Assembly (NCBI RefSeq): GCF_000143825.1
Contig: NZ_CM000961.1
Location: 1,695,448 to 1,759,447, forward strand
From: Corynebacterium genitalium ATCC 33030
GTDB lineage: Bacteria > Actinomycetota > Actinomycetes > Mycobacteriales > Mycobacteriaceae
DNA: 64,000 bases
Direction of reading: 5' to 3'
A program made the translations under genes and the position numbers. This document shows, one piece after another, positions 27,845 to 36,869 of the stretch; position 1 is the first letter of the stretch, and every line of letters starts with the position of its first letter. The notes beneath the pieces are model-generated. The model saw nothing but the letters and a program-made list of their open reading frames with translations, was not told where the DNA came from and did not search any database.

Positions 27845-29259
27845 TGACGGTGTATCCGCGCCGCATCATGGGCGTGGAGACTGAATTCGGGCTGACCGCC
27901 ATCCGTGACGGCAAGGCGGTTTTAGGGCCGGAAGAGATCGCGCGGTACTTGTTCAAGCCAGTCGTGGCCCAGTACAAGAGCACGAACATCTTCACCGACA
28001 ACGCGGCCCGTCTGTATCTCGATGTCGGTGCGCACCCGGAGTACGCGACAGCGGAGTGCGATTCGCTCACCCAGTTGCTCAACCACGACAAAGCGGGTGA
28101 AGTACTGTTCAACGATCTCGCCGCCCAGACGGAAAAGACCCTCGCGGCTGAAGGCATCGGCGGCGACGTGTACCTGTTCAAGAACAACGTTGACTCTGCA
28201 GGTAACTCCTACGGTACGCACGAGAACTACCTGATCAGCCGGGAGCTGTCGCTGAAGAACTTCGGGAAACGTCTCCTGCCGTTTCTGATCACCCGGCAGC
28301 TGCTCTGCGGTGCGGGCATGATCAAGAACGGCCGTTTCGTCATCTCGCAGCGCGCCGATCAGGTGTGGGAGGGAGTCTCGTCAGCAACGACGAGGACACG
28401 CCCGATCATCAACACCCGCGACGAACCCCATGGGGATTCGAGCCGGTTCCGCCGCATGCATCTCATCGTTGGTGACTCCAACATGGCGGAGCCCTCCTTT
28501 GCTCTCAAGATCGGCTCGACGCAGTTGGTCATCGAGATGCTCGAAGCGGATTGGGACATACCGACTTTCGACGTGGTCGAGCCGATCAAGCACATCAAAC
28601 AGATCGCGCTCGACCCGACCGGCCAGACAGAACTCGCGCTCAAAGACGACACCACAGTGACCGCGCTCGAGGTCCAGCAGGCCGTCCTCGAGGCCGCGAA
28701 GGGCTGGCTCGCCCAGCGCCAGGACGAGGGCACGCCGAATGCTGAGTTGGAGAAGGTCGTGGAGCTGTGGGGCAGGACACTCACGGCCATCGGGACGCAG
28801 AACTTCGAGCCAGTCTCTGGCGAGATCGATTGGGTGATCAAACGCAACTTGCTTGAGCGCTACCGCGACCGCTTGGGCGGGGACTGGAATGACCCGAAGC
28901 TCGCCCAGATCGACCTGGCGTACCACGACATCAACCCGCGCCGCGGGCTGTTCTACCACCTGCAAAATAAAGGATTAGTCCAGCGGTGGACCACCGATGA
29001 GGCAATCGCCCACGCAGCGACTACCGCGCCGGAAACAACGCGCGCCACTCTGCGCGCACAGTTCCTCGATACGGCCCGTGAGCTGGGCGCCCACTACACC
29101 GTCGACTGGGTGCACATGAAGGTTGACCGCCCAGAGCCGCAGACGGTGGATGTGCAGGATCCGTTCGCGACGGAGGACGTAGGCGTCGATAAGCTCGTGG
29201 CGTACATGCACGACAACCGCGAGGTGCTTGGCAACGCGCAAGGGGGAATCCGTGGCTAA
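27844..29259 (+). CDS. pafA: Pup-protein ligase
   Basis: Activates the C-terminal Glu of Pup with ATP and links it to substrate lysines. A 471-aa relative of Dop: RRIMGVETEFGLTA, LYLDVGAHPEYATAECDS, FKNNVDSAGNSYGTHENYL, FVISQRADQVWEGV, INTRDEPHGDSSRF, LHLIVGDSNMAE-type motif (MHLIVGDSNMAE here), and a C-terminal domain from about residue 400 that binds Pup. It overlaps pup by one base and pafB by 8, so it lies in one operon. Confidence 0.97.
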   Translation: MTVYPRRIMGVETEFGLTAIRDGKAVLGPEEIARYLFKPVVAQYKSTNIFTDNAARLYLDVGAHPEYATAECDSLTQLLNHDKAGEVLFNDLAAQTEKTLAAEGIGGDVYLFKNNVDSAGNSYGTHENYLISRELSLKNFGKRLLPFLITRQLLCGAGMIKNGRFVISQRADQVWEGVSSATTRTRPIINTRDEPHGDSSRFRRMHLIVGDSNMAEPSFALKIGSTQLVIEMLEADWDIPTFDVVEPIKHIKQIALDPTGQTELALKDDTTVTALEVQQAVLEAAKGWLAQRQDEGTPNAELEKVVELWGRTLTAIGTQNFEPVSGEIDWVIKRNLLERYRDRLGGDWNDPKLAQIDLAYHDINPRRGLFYHLQNKGLVQRWTTDEAIAHAATTAPETTRATLRAQFLDTARELGAHYTVDWVHMKVDRPEPQTVDVQDPFATEDVGVDKLVAYMHDNREVLGNAQGGIRG

Positions 29260-30196
29260 CGATGCGCGAGTGATCCAACGGCTGACCAACCTCACATTCG
29301 CATTGCTGGGGTCGAATAAGCCGCGTGATATCGAGTGGATCCGCACGCATGTTGACGGCTACGAAGACAAGACGGATACCGCCATGGCGCGCATCCTCAA
29401 GCGCGATGTCCAATCATTGCGCCGGGCTGGCGTTCCCGCGCGCAGCGAGAACGGGCTGGTCTGGGTGAACAAAGACTCTTACGAACTCCCGCCGATCAGC
29501 TTCACCGAGGAAGAAGCGTACGTGCTGGGGCTGGCGGGGGACTTGGGGACGTCGGGAAGCTTGGGTGCGTTCGCGCGCTCCGGGTGGACCAAGATCGCAG
29601 CGGGCGGTGCAACGCGGGCATTTGACGATGCTCCGATTAGCGCGCTGGACAACGACATTTCCCGGCTCGACACTGATGTCGTCGCGGCCGTGACCGCGTG
29701 CGTGCGTTCCCGCACCCGGATGCGCTTCACCTACCAGCCCTCTCCGACAGCGCCGCCGCAAACGCGCACGATGGACCCGTGGGGGCTCATCGCGCTGAAC
29801 AACCGCGCCTATGTCGTCGGCTACGACGTGGAACGCGAAGCTGAACGCAGTTTCCGGGCGGTGCGCGTCAGCGAGGTCCGGAAAGTGCGTGACGTGCCCG
29901 CAGGGGATTTCCACCTGCCAGACCGCCCGGTCCAGCAGATCGTTGAGGATTCTCTACGCGGCCCCACGGTGAAAGAAGCGGTGGTGCGCGTTGACCCGGG
30001 AACGGCGGGGGAGCTCGTCGCGAAAGCTACAGATCTCGGTGATAACCGTTTCCGTCTCGTCGACGTGGAGCGTGACTGGCTGGTGCGCACTACCGCCAGC
30101 TTCGCTCCGCATGCGGTGGTGGAGTTGCCGGGGGATGTGCGCGAGGACGTCGTCAAGCTATTGAGTGCGACTCAGGAGGCGCAGAATGAAAGATAG
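29252..30196 (+). CDS. pafB: WYL-domain regulator PafB
   Basis: A 314-aa protein with an N-terminal winged helix (VIQRLTNLTFALLG ... WIRTHVDGYEDK ... ILKRDVQSLRRAGVPARS) and a WYL domain (TRMRFTYQPSPTAPPQTRTMDPWGLIALNNRAYVVGYDV). PafB and PafC form a heterodimer that activates the LexA-independent DNA-damage response in mycobacteria. GTG 29252 was chosen because homology begins there and GGGGGAAT lies upstream; it overlaps the end of pafA. pafC overlaps it by 11 bp. Confidence 0.93.
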   Translation: MANDARVIQRLTNLTFALLGSNKPRDIEWIRTHVDGYEDKTDTAMARILKRDVQSLRRAGVPARSENGLVWVNKDSYELPPISFTEEEAYVLGLAGDLGTSGSLGAFARSGWTKIAAGGATRAFDDAPISALDNDISRLDTDVVAAVTACVRSRTRMRFTYQPSPTAPPQTRTMDPWGLIALNNRAYVVGYDVEREAERSFRAVRVSEVRKVRDVPAGDFHLPDRPVQQIVEDSLRGPTVKEAVVRVDPGTAGELVAKATDLGDNRFRLVDVERDWLVRTTASFAPHAVVELPGDVREDVVKLLSATQEAQNER

Positions 30197-31127
30197 CCCG
30201 GAAAAGCTCGGCCAACTCGTCCGCGCTCTGAACTTGATCCCGTACCTGCACCAACACCCGGATGCGACGCCAATGGAGATCGCCCGCAACCTGGGGTATC
30301 CGCACACCGAGGTCATGGAGGACCTGAAGCGGCTGCAGATGTCGGGCGTGGGTAAAGGACCGGGCGAGATGATCGACCTTTCCGCAGATTGGACTGGCAT
30401 CACGCTCATCGAAGATCAAGGGTTGAACGCGCCGCTGCGTCTCACGCCTACGGAAGCGAATGCCCTCTTGCTCACCCTGGAATCGTTGGAAACCATGCCG
30501 GGTCTCGTGGATCAAACCGCGGTGGCGTCCGCCGCGCAGAAACTCCGGGACGTCATGCACGATGCCGGTGTTCCCGACTCCGACCATGCGGAGACTCCCG
30601 GACCGGCACGCATGGTGTCCCAGGCGCTGACGCAGCGCTGCATGCTGGAGATCACCTACTACTCGGCCACCTCGGACACGACGCGTACGCGCACGGTCTC
30701 CCCGGTGGGCATGTTTCACCGTGACGGTGCGACCTACCTGTCGGCGTTCGAGGACGGCTCACCGAAAACCTTCCGCTTGGACCGTATCCAGGACGCATCG
30801 CTTCTCGACGTCCCCGCCGCCCCGTCTGCCCACCGCGACTACGACGCGGCAGACCCCTTCGGGTTCGGGCAGGAGAACGTCGCCACACTGCGCATCCGCA
30901 GTGACGCGACGTGGCTGGCAGACTACTGGCAGATCGAGTTGCACGAGACTGAGCCCACGGCGCTCACCGAAGGTGAGTGGGTCGAGGCCTCCATGCCCTA
31001 CGGCAGCGACGACTGGATGGTTCGTTTCTGCCTCAGCCAGGCCGACCGAGTGAGCGTTGTGGAGCCGACTCATATTGCCGAAGAGGTCGCCGGTCGCAGT
31101 TCTGCGGCCCTTGAGCGTTATGCTTAG
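30186..31127 (+). CDS. pafC: WYL-domain regulator PafC
   Basis: Partner of PafB, 313 aa. N-terminal helix-turn-helix (LGQLVRALNLIPYLHQHPDATPMEIARNLGYPHTEVMEDLKRLQMSG) followed by a WYL domain (MLEITYYSATSDTTRTRTVSPVGMFHRDGATYLSAF). The WYL pocket is thought to sense single-stranded DNA in mycobacteria. ATG 30186 is preceded by AGGAGGCGCAG, a strong ribosome-binding site within the end of pafB, and overlaps pafB by 11 bp. tatA follows. Confidence 0.93.
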   Translation: MKDSPEKLGQLVRALNLIPYLHQHPDATPMEIARNLGYPHTEVMEDLKRLQMSGVGKGPGEMIDLSADWTGITLIEDQGLNAPLRLTPTEANALLLTLESLETMPGLVDQTAVASAAQKLRDVMHDAGVPDSDHAETPGPARMVSQALTQRCMLEITYYSATSDTTRTRTVSPVGMFHRDGATYLSAFEDGSPKTFRLDRIQDASLLDVPAAPSAHRDYDAADPFGFGQENVATLRIRSDATWLADYWQIELHETEPTALTEGEWVEASMPYGSDDWMVRFCLSQADRVSVVEPTHIAEEVAGRSSAALERYA

Positions 31128-31167
31128 AGCCACACGCGCTTTAAGCCCTTGAATGAAAGGAACTCCC

Positions 31168-31443
31168 ATGCCAAACCTTGGCCTGATGGAAATCCTCCTG
31201 ATCGTCTTCATCATCCTCCTGCTTTTCGGAGCTGGAAAGCTTCCGGACTTGGCTCGCTCTGTGGGCCGTTCTGCGCGCATCTTCAAGTCCGAGGTCAACG
31301 AGATGAACAACGACAAGGCTGCAAAGGAGTCTGTCGCGAACCCTCAGCGTGAGCTGACCTCGGGCGCCGAGTCGACTCAGCCCCCCAACTCGCAGCAGGG
31401 CTTCTGGGACCAGCCGGAGAACCAGCAGCGCCCCGCTAACTAG
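31168..31443 (+). CDS. tatA: Twin-arginine translocase subunit TatA
   Basis: A 91-aa single-span protein: a membrane helix (LGLMEILLIVFIILLLFG), the hinge FGAGKLPDLARSVGRS and an amphipathic helix, then a polar tail. TatA oligomers form the pore of the twin-arginine export system for folded proteins. GAAAGGA at 31155-31161 is the ribosome-binding site, selecting ATG 31168 over the in-frame ATG at 31153. tatC starts 2 bp after the stop. Confidence 0.96.
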   Translation: MPNLGLMEILLIVFIILLLFGAGKLPDLARSVGRSARIFKSEVNEMNNDKAAKESVANPQRELTSGAESTQPPNSQQGFWDQPENQQRPAN

Positions 31444-31445
31444 CC

Positions 31446-32399
31446 GTGTCCCGCAAGAACTCCGAGGGCACGATGACCCTCACGGAGCACCTGCAGGAAC
31501 TGCGCCGACGCGTAGTCGTGTCGCTCATCGCCATCGTTGTTGGAACCATCATCGGTTTCATTTGGTACCAGTGGGCTCCGGGGCCGACGATGCCGCTGGG
31601 CGAGATCATTCGCCGTCCCTATTGCTCTCTGCCGGAGCACTTGCGGGCGGATCTGACCTCTGACGGTTCGTGCCGTCTCATCGCTACTTCGCCGTTCGAG
31701 ATGTTCATGTTGCGTCTCAAGGTGGGTTTCCTCGCGGGTCTGGTGCTGTCGTCTCCGGTGTGGCTGCAGCAGATCTGGGCGTTCATCACTCCGGGCCTGC
31801 ACAAGAATGAGCGGCGCTGGACGATGTCGTTTGTCACCTTCGCTGTGACGCTCTTTGTCGCCGGCGCAGTTCTCGCGTACTTCATCGTCGACCAGGGCCT
31901 CTACGTGCTCATGTCGATCGGTAGTGAGTACCAGGTCAGCGCCCTGTCCGGTGGCGAGTACTACAACTTCGTCCTCGCACTGATCATCATCTTCGGCGTG
32001 AGCTTCGAGGTGCCCCTGATCATCATCATGCTCAACCTTGCCGGGCTGCTCGAGTACGAGCAGGTGAAAGACAAGCGCAGGATCATCATCGTGGCCCTGT
32101 TCATTTTCGCGGCGTTCATGACGCCCGGCCAGGATCCGTTCTCCATGATCGTGCTCGCCCTGTCGCTGTGCTTCCTCGTGGAAATGGCGTTCCAGTTCTG
32201 CCGCATCAACGACAAGCGCCGCAAGAAGAAGACCGGGGACTGGGGCGATATGCGTGACGACGAAGCTTCCGGCCCCATCGCTCCTGCCGAGCCCATTAGC
32301 GCTGCCGCTCCCGTAAGTACTCCGACTCCGGTGGCATCACCTGCCCCTCGACCCGTAGACGACTTCAACAAACCGGGCTATTTCGACGACGTGCTCTAG
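31446..32399 (+). CDS. tatC: Twin-arginine translocase subunit TatC
   Basis: A 317-aa six-helix membrane protein that recognises the twin-arginine signal peptide. Signatures: TLTEHLQELRRRVVVS at the N-terminus, SPFEMFMLRLKVGFLAGLVLSSPVWLQQIWAFITPGLHKNERRW, and FGVSFEVPLIIIMLNLAGLLEYE. The C-terminal 65 residues are a long Ala/Pro-rich cytosolic tail typical of actinobacterial TatC. GTG start at 31446. It forms an operon with tatA. Confidence 0.97.
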   Translation: MSRKNSEGTMTLTEHLQELRRRVVVSLIAIVVGTIIGFIWYQWAPGPTMPLGEIIRRPYCSLPEHLRADLTSDGSCRLIATSPFEMFMLRLKVGFLAGLVLSSPVWLQQIWAFITPGLHKNERRWTMSFVTFAVTLFVAGAVLAYFIVDQGLYVLMSIGSEYQVSALSGGEYYNFVLALIIIFGVSFEVPLIIIMLNLAGLLEYEQVKDKRRIIIVALFIFAAFMTPGQDPFSMIVLALSLCFLVEMAFQFCRINDKRRKKKTGDWGDMRDDEASGPIAPAEPISAAAPVSTPTPVASPAPRPVDDFNKPGYFDDVL

Positions 32400-32409
32400 G
32401 GTGGTAGCC

Positions 32410-35166
32410 ATGTCTTCGACGCTCCACACGCACCTGGATGAATTCCGCGCCACTAAGTCGTTTCCCCTCGATGACTTTCAGGTGGAGGCGTGCCAGGCGG
32501 TGGAGGAGGATCGCGGGGTGCTGGTGTGCGCCCCAACGGGCTCCGGAAAGACCGTGGTGGGGGAGTTCGCGGTCTCGCTGGCGTTGTCGCGCGGGACGAA
32601 GTGCTTTTACACCACTCCGATCAAGGCTCTGAGCAACCAGAAGTACCACGACCTTGTCGATGAGCATGGGGAGGATGCCGTCGGCCTGCTCACGGGTGAT
32701 GTGAGCATCAACGGCAACGCGGAGATCGTCGTCATGACTACCGAGGTCTTGCGCAACATGATCTACGCCGGGTCGAGCGCGCTCGACCGCTTGTCGCACG
32801 TGGTCATGGACGAGATCCACTACCTCGCAGACCGCGACCGCGGTGCAGTGTGGGAGGAAATCATCCTCAATCTCGAGGAGTCTGCTCGCATCATTGGTCT
32901 GTCTGCCACGGTCTCAAACTCGGAAGAGTTCGGCGAGTGGCTGCACGAGGTCCGCGGCGATACCGCGGTCATCGTCTCGGAGAAACGCCCAGTCCCGCTT
33001 AACCAGTACATGATGGTGCAGCGCAAGATCATGCCGCTGTTCGAGCCCGGCGCGGTCGAAGCGCCCGGCAACGTGAACAAGGATCTGGAGCGCGCCATCG
33101 AGCGGCTCGAATCCGGCGCCGCCAACGAAGGTCGCGATGATTTCCGCCAAGGTAAAGGCTTCCGCTCGCGTGCTGGCGGCGGCCGCAGTGGCGCACCGCG
33201 GGGCCAGGACCGGATCCGACCTGTTGGCCGCCCCGAGGTCGTGGAGGCCCTGCGGGGGCGAGACATGCTGCCCGCCATCGTGTTCATCTTCTCCCGCGCG
33301 GGGTGTGACGGCGCGCTGTTTCAATGCCTGCGCTCCCGCAAGGAACTGACCACGCAGGAGGAAGCTGAGCGGATCAAGCAGATCGCCGACGAAGGCGTGG
33401 AGGGCATTCCCGAAGAAGACCTCGAGGTACTGAACTTTCGCCAACTGCGTACAGCCTGGTCGCGCGGATTCGCTGCCCACCACGCAGGCCTGCTGCCAGC
33501 GTTCAAGCACATCGTGGAGCAGCTCTTCGTCGAAGGTCTCGTCCGTGTTGTCTTTGCCACGGAGACGCTTGCGCTGGGCATCAATATGCCGGCCCGCACC
33601 GTGGTCTTAGAGAAACTGGTCAAGTTCAACGGCGATGCCCACGTGGATCTCACCCCGGGGCAGTACACCCAGTTGACGGGACGTGCAGGCCGCCGCGGGA
33701 TCGACACGATCGGTAACGCCGTCGTGCAATGGGCGCCAGCGATGGATCCCCGGGAAGTCGCCGGTCTCGCCTCCACCCGCACCTACCCGCTCATCTCGCT
33801 GTTCACACCCGGCTACAACATGGCCATTAACATGCTGCAGATGAACGGCTTTGAAGATTCAATCCGACTTATCGAGAAGTCCTTCGCTCAGTTCCAAACC
33901 GACCGCTCCGTCGTCGGCGAGGTGCGCACCATCGAGCGCCAGCGCGCCAAGGTAGACACGCTGCGCGCTGAGCTTATCGACGCCGCAGGCGCCGACGTCA
34001 GCGACGACCTCATGGAGTACATGAACCTGCGCCGGGACCTCACCGAGGAAGAGAAGCGCAACAAGAAGGACTCCATTACTGAGCGCCGTCAAGAAGTTCA
34101 GGCCGTGTTAGGCCGGCTGCAGATCGGTGATGTCATCGCTTTGCCGTCGAAACGCCGTCCGGAGCTCGCCGCTGTCGTTGCGCCCGCAGGGAAGAAGGAT
34201 GACCCGCGGCCGTGGATCACCACCGAGCGCGGCTGGTCGGGACGCATTGACGCCTCCGCCTTCGCCAACGCCCCTGTCGTGGTCGGCAGCATCAAGGTGC
34301 CGCGAGACATCGCGCACAAACCGCGCAAGCACACCCGGAAGGTGGTCAGCGAGCTCTCCCGCAGCCGCTTCAACGCGCCAAAGAAGTTGAAGCAGGAGGC
34401 GCGCAACCGGCCGTCGAAACGCATGCTCGAACTGCGCGATGCGATCCGGTCCCACCCGGTGCACTCCTGGCCGGCTGCGCAGCGGGAGCAGCTCGCTCGG
34501 CTCGGAGATGAGTTGGTGCGTGAGGAAAGGTCGCTGGAGCGGGCGCAGAAAAGCGTCGATAAGCAAACGGACACGTTGGGGCGCATGTTTGAACGCATCA
34601 TCGGCCTGCTCACGGAGATGGACTACGTGGAGCTTGTCGACGGCGAGCCCACCGTCACCGACGAAGGCGAGCGTCTCGCGCGCATCCATAATCCTTCCGA
34701 CCTGCTGGTCGCCCAGTGTCTGAAGCGGGGGATCTGGGATGACCTTGATCCTGCCGAGTTGGCTGGCGTTGTTTCAATGTGCGTGTTCGAGAACCGCAAG
34801 TCGACCGGCGGGTATCCGGAGGCCGCGACAGACCGGATGGCAGATGCGATGAACGACACGGTGCGCATTCACGGCGAGCTCGCTAGCGACGAGCAGCGCC
34901 ACCGCCTGCCGCCGACGGGCATCCCGGACCCTGGCTTTGCTTTGTCGATGCACCAGTGGACTGCCGGCGCACCGTTGGGTTACGCGCTGGCCGCGGCCGC
35001 CGAGTCTGGTGCGGAGCTGACACCGGGCGACTTCGTACGCTGGTCGCGCCAGGTCATCGACCTCTTGGAACAAATTGTGCAGACCGGGTACTCCGCCGAC
35101 ATCAAGCACAGCGCCCGCAGGGCAGTCGACGCGATCCGGCGCGGTGTGGTGGCGATCGGCAACTAG
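32410..35166 (+). CDS. helY: Ski2/Mtr4-like RNA helicase HelY
   Basis: A 918-aa DExH-box helicase found after tatAC in mycolic actinobacteria, presumably in RNA processing or decay. Motifs: Q-like FPLDDFQVEACQAVE, Walker A APTGSGKTVVGEF, TTPIKALSNQKY, MTTEVLRNM, DEIHYLADRDRG, SATVSN, then motifs IV-VI VIFIFSRAGCD, HHAGLLPAFK, FATETLALGINMPARTVV and QLTGRAGRRGID. A coiled-coil insertion and DSHCT domain fill the C-terminal third. TAGGGT at 32397-32402 lies 7 nt before ATG 32410, which I prefer to GTG 32401. Its stop overlaps the convergent protease stop. Confidence 0.96.
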   Translation: MSSTLHTHLDEFRATKSFPLDDFQVEACQAVEEDRGVLVCAPTGSGKTVVGEFAVSLALSRGTKCFYTTPIKALSNQKYHDLVDEHGEDAVGLLTGDVSINGNAEIVVMTTEVLRNMIYAGSSALDRLSHVVMDEIHYLADRDRGAVWEEIILNLEESARIIGLSATVSNSEEFGEWLHEVRGDTAVIVSEKRPVPLNQYMMVQRKIMPLFEPGAVEAPGNVNKDLERAIERLESGAANEGRDDFRQGKGFRSRAGGGRSGAPRGQDRIRPVGRPEVVEALRGRDMLPAIVFIFSRAGCDGALFQCLRSRKELTTQEEAERIKQIADEGVEGIPEEDLEVLNFRQLRTAWSRGFAAHHAGLLPAFKHIVEQLFVEGLVRVVFATETLALGINMPARTVVLEKLVKFNGDAHVDLTPGQYTQLTGRAGRRGIDTIGNAVVQWAPAMDPREVAGLASTRTYPLISLFTPGYNMAINMLQMNGFEDSIRLIEKSFAQFQTDRSVVGEVRTIERQRAKVDTLRAELIDAAGADVSDDLMEYMNLRRDLTEEEKRNKKDSITERRQEVQAVLGRLQIGDVIALPSKRRPELAAVVAPAGKKDDPRPWITTERGWSGRIDASAFANAPVVVGSIKVPRDIAHKPRKHTRKVVSELSRSRFNAPKKLKQEARNRPSKRMLELRDAIRSHPVHSWPAAQREQLARLGDELVREERSLERAQKSVDKQTDTLGRMFERIIGLLTEMDYVELVDGEPTVTDEGERLARIHNPSDLLVAQCLKRGIWDDLDPAELAGVVSMCVFENRKSTGGYPEAATDRMADAMNDTVRIHGELASDEQRHRLPPTGIPDPGFALSMHQWTAGAPLGYALAAAAESGAELTPGDFVRWSRQVIDLLEQIVQTGYSADIKHSARRAVDAIRRGVVAIGN

Positions 35167-35717
35167 CGCACCGTCCCTTCTGGGAGCAGGTTCACCGTGG
35201 CCACGCGGAGATTCTTCCCGAACGGGTCGAGGATCAGCGACTGCACTCCAACGATCCTCCCGCCGACCATGACCGGGCCGCCGGAATCGCCCTTGACTGC
35301 GGGCTTCGTGTTGAAGACCAGCCCAGCCGGCCGCACGCGCGTGGCCCGAGACCGCGACATCGCCATAGGAATCGTGCCCAACCACAGGCCTGGACGCGCC
35401 TGCATCCTCCGCGCGCGTCCGCCAAACCCGAACGTGACGGCTGGGGTGCCGATCCGTGGCGCAGCGCCCTCAACGATCCGCGGGAAGGTCTCACCCGACA
35501 ACTTCCGAAAGGGACGCACGGTCACGATGGCAATATCTGTGCCCGGCACGGTTGTGACCTGCCTAATGGTTCGGATAGCGCCGTGGGCCTTCACCGTGGC
35601 TCCTGTGGGATGCTCCCGGAAGAAGTGCGCACACGTCAGCACCGTCTCAGGATCGAGCAGCGTGCCCGAGCAATAAGCAGCCCCAGATGAGATGCGGACA
35701 AGCGAAGCAGGAAACAT
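35163..35717 (-). CDS. Trypsin-like serine protease, short, no signal peptide
   Basis: A 184-aa chymotrypsin-fold protease. The triad is visible: LTCAHFF (His), GTDIAIVTV (Asp) and KGDSGGPV (Ser with the oxyanion loop). The N-terminus MFPASLVRISSGAAYCSGTLL goes straight into the first barrel strand with no signal peptide or propeptide, so it may act in the cytosol or be exported another way. The frame stays open upstream to 36386, but that part is antisense to the M24 peptidase. TAGGAT lies 8 nt before the ATG; the divergent peptidase starts only 33 bp away. Confidence 0.87.
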   Translation of the reverse strand: MFPASLVRISSGAAYCSGTLLDPETVLTCAHFFREHPTGATVKAHGAIRTIRQVTTVPGTDIAIVTVRPFRKLSGETFPRIVEGAAPRIGTPAVTFGFGGRARRMQARPGLWLGTIPMAMSRSRATRVRPAGLVFNTKPAVKGDSGGPVMVGGRIVGVQSLILDPFGKNLRVATVNLLPEGTVR

Positions 35718-35725
35718 TGCCGCCC

Positions 35726-35743
35726 ATCCTATCCACCTACAAT
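35726..35743. promoter_or_regulatory. Back-to-back -10 boxes (serine protease / M24 peptidase)
   Basis: ATCCTA at 35726-35731 is TAGGAT on the minus strand, 8 nt before the protease ATG. TACAAT at 35738-35743 lies 7 nt before the M24 peptidase ATG. The 33-bp intergenic space holds little beyond two leaderless promoters, so their -35 regions must lie inside the opposite gene. Confidence 0.6.
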
Positions 35744-35750
35744 GGCGGGC

Positions 35751-36869
35751 ATGAATGCTCTTCCCACGCATTTCCCACCGGCCGTCTACGCGCACCGCAT
35801 TAAGCGGGCCGAAACCCTGTGCACGCAGCGGAGACTCGGCGGGGTAGTGGTGGGAACTGGTCCGGAACTCGCGTTCCTGACCGGCGCGTGGACACAGTCG
35901 CATGAGCGTCTCACCGCGCTTGTCATCTCGCCGCTGGGCGACCCCACGCTCATCGCCCCGGCCACCGATGCTGCCGACCTGGCCTTCGTGGAGCAGCTGG
36001 GCATCACCCTGCACACGTGGCGTGACGGCCAAGATCCCTATCGCATCGTTGCGGCGCACCTCGGTGGCGGCACGGTGGCGCTGGGCAAATCGTTGACTGC
36101 CGACCACGTGCTTCGCCTCATGGAGGTCGTCGAAGACACCGTGCTTATCGACGATGCGGTGCCGGACCTGTTCATGGTGAAAGACACCGATGAGATCGCG
36201 CAGCTGGAGTTTGCAGGCGCCGCCATTGACCGCGTCCACGAACAGGTCCCGGACCTGCTCCGTCCCGGCCGCACAGAGAACGAGGTAGCAGCGGACCTCG
36301 CCGAATTGATCAAGCGTGAACACGCATCGGTGGACTTCATCATTGTCGGCTCGGGCCCGAATGGCGCCAACCCTCACCACGACCACTCAGACCGCGTGCT
36401 GGAGGACGGCGACCCAGTCGTGGTGGATATCGGCGGTGCCGTCGGTGCCGGCTACCACTCCGACTGCACCCGCACCTACGTGGCGGGAACCGTTCAAGAC
36501 CCCTCGTTCCAGCGTGCCTATGACGTGCTCCGCACCGCGCAGGACACAGCCGTTCATACCGCACGACCCGGTATGACGGCGGGGGAGCTCGATGCCGTGG
36601 CACGCTCCATCATCAACCACGCCGGGTACGGAGTGAACTTCTCCCACCGGCTCGGTCACGGGATTGGATTGGCCCTGCACGAGGCACCGTTCATCGTCGA
36701 GGGCAGCGACACGGTTCTCGAAGAAAGCATGGTGTTCTCGATCGAGCCGGGGATCTACCTGCCCGGGCAGTGGGGGATGAGGATCGAAGACATTGTCGTG
36801 CTGGAAGCCGGCGGCGCCCGGCGCCTCAACAACGCTGCCCGCCAACTCCGCTATGGTTTGCAGTCATGA
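35751..36869 (+). CDS. M24-family Xaa-Pro aminopeptidase
   Basis: A 372-aa cytosolic metallopeptidase that should remove residues before proline. After a creatinase-like N-terminal domain, the pita-bread domain holds the metal ligands: VVVDIGGAVGAGYHSDCTRTYV (two Asp), HRLGHGIGLALHEAPFI (His), SIEPGIYLPGQWGMRIEDIV (two Glu). A TACAAT box 7 nt upstream supports ATG 35751; the in-frame ATG at 35742 lies inside that box. It overlaps the following SDR gene (ATGA). Confidence 0.93.
   Translation: MNALPTHFPPAVYAHRIKRAETLCTQRRLGGVVVGTGPELAFLTGAWTQSHERLTALVISPLGDPTLIAPATDAADLAFVEQLGITLHTWRDGQDPYRIVAAHLGGGTVALGKSLTADHVLRLMEVVEDTVLIDDAVPDLFMVKDTDEIAQLEFAGAAIDRVHEQVPDLLRPGRTENEVAADLAELIKREHASVDFIIVGSGPNGANPHHDHSDRVLEDGDPVVVDIGGAVGAGYHSDCTRTYVAGTVQDPSFQRAYDVLRTAQDTAVHTARPGMTAGELDAVARSIINHAGYGVNFSHRLGHGIGLALHEAPFIVEGSDTVLEESMVFSIEPGIYLPGQWGMRIEDIVVLEAGGARRLNNAARQLRYGLQS

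Noticed and set aside
35718..36386. N-terminal extension of the serine protease over the M24 gene
   Set aside because: It overlaps the M24 peptidase on the opposite strand, and a -10 box lies just before the shorter ATG start.
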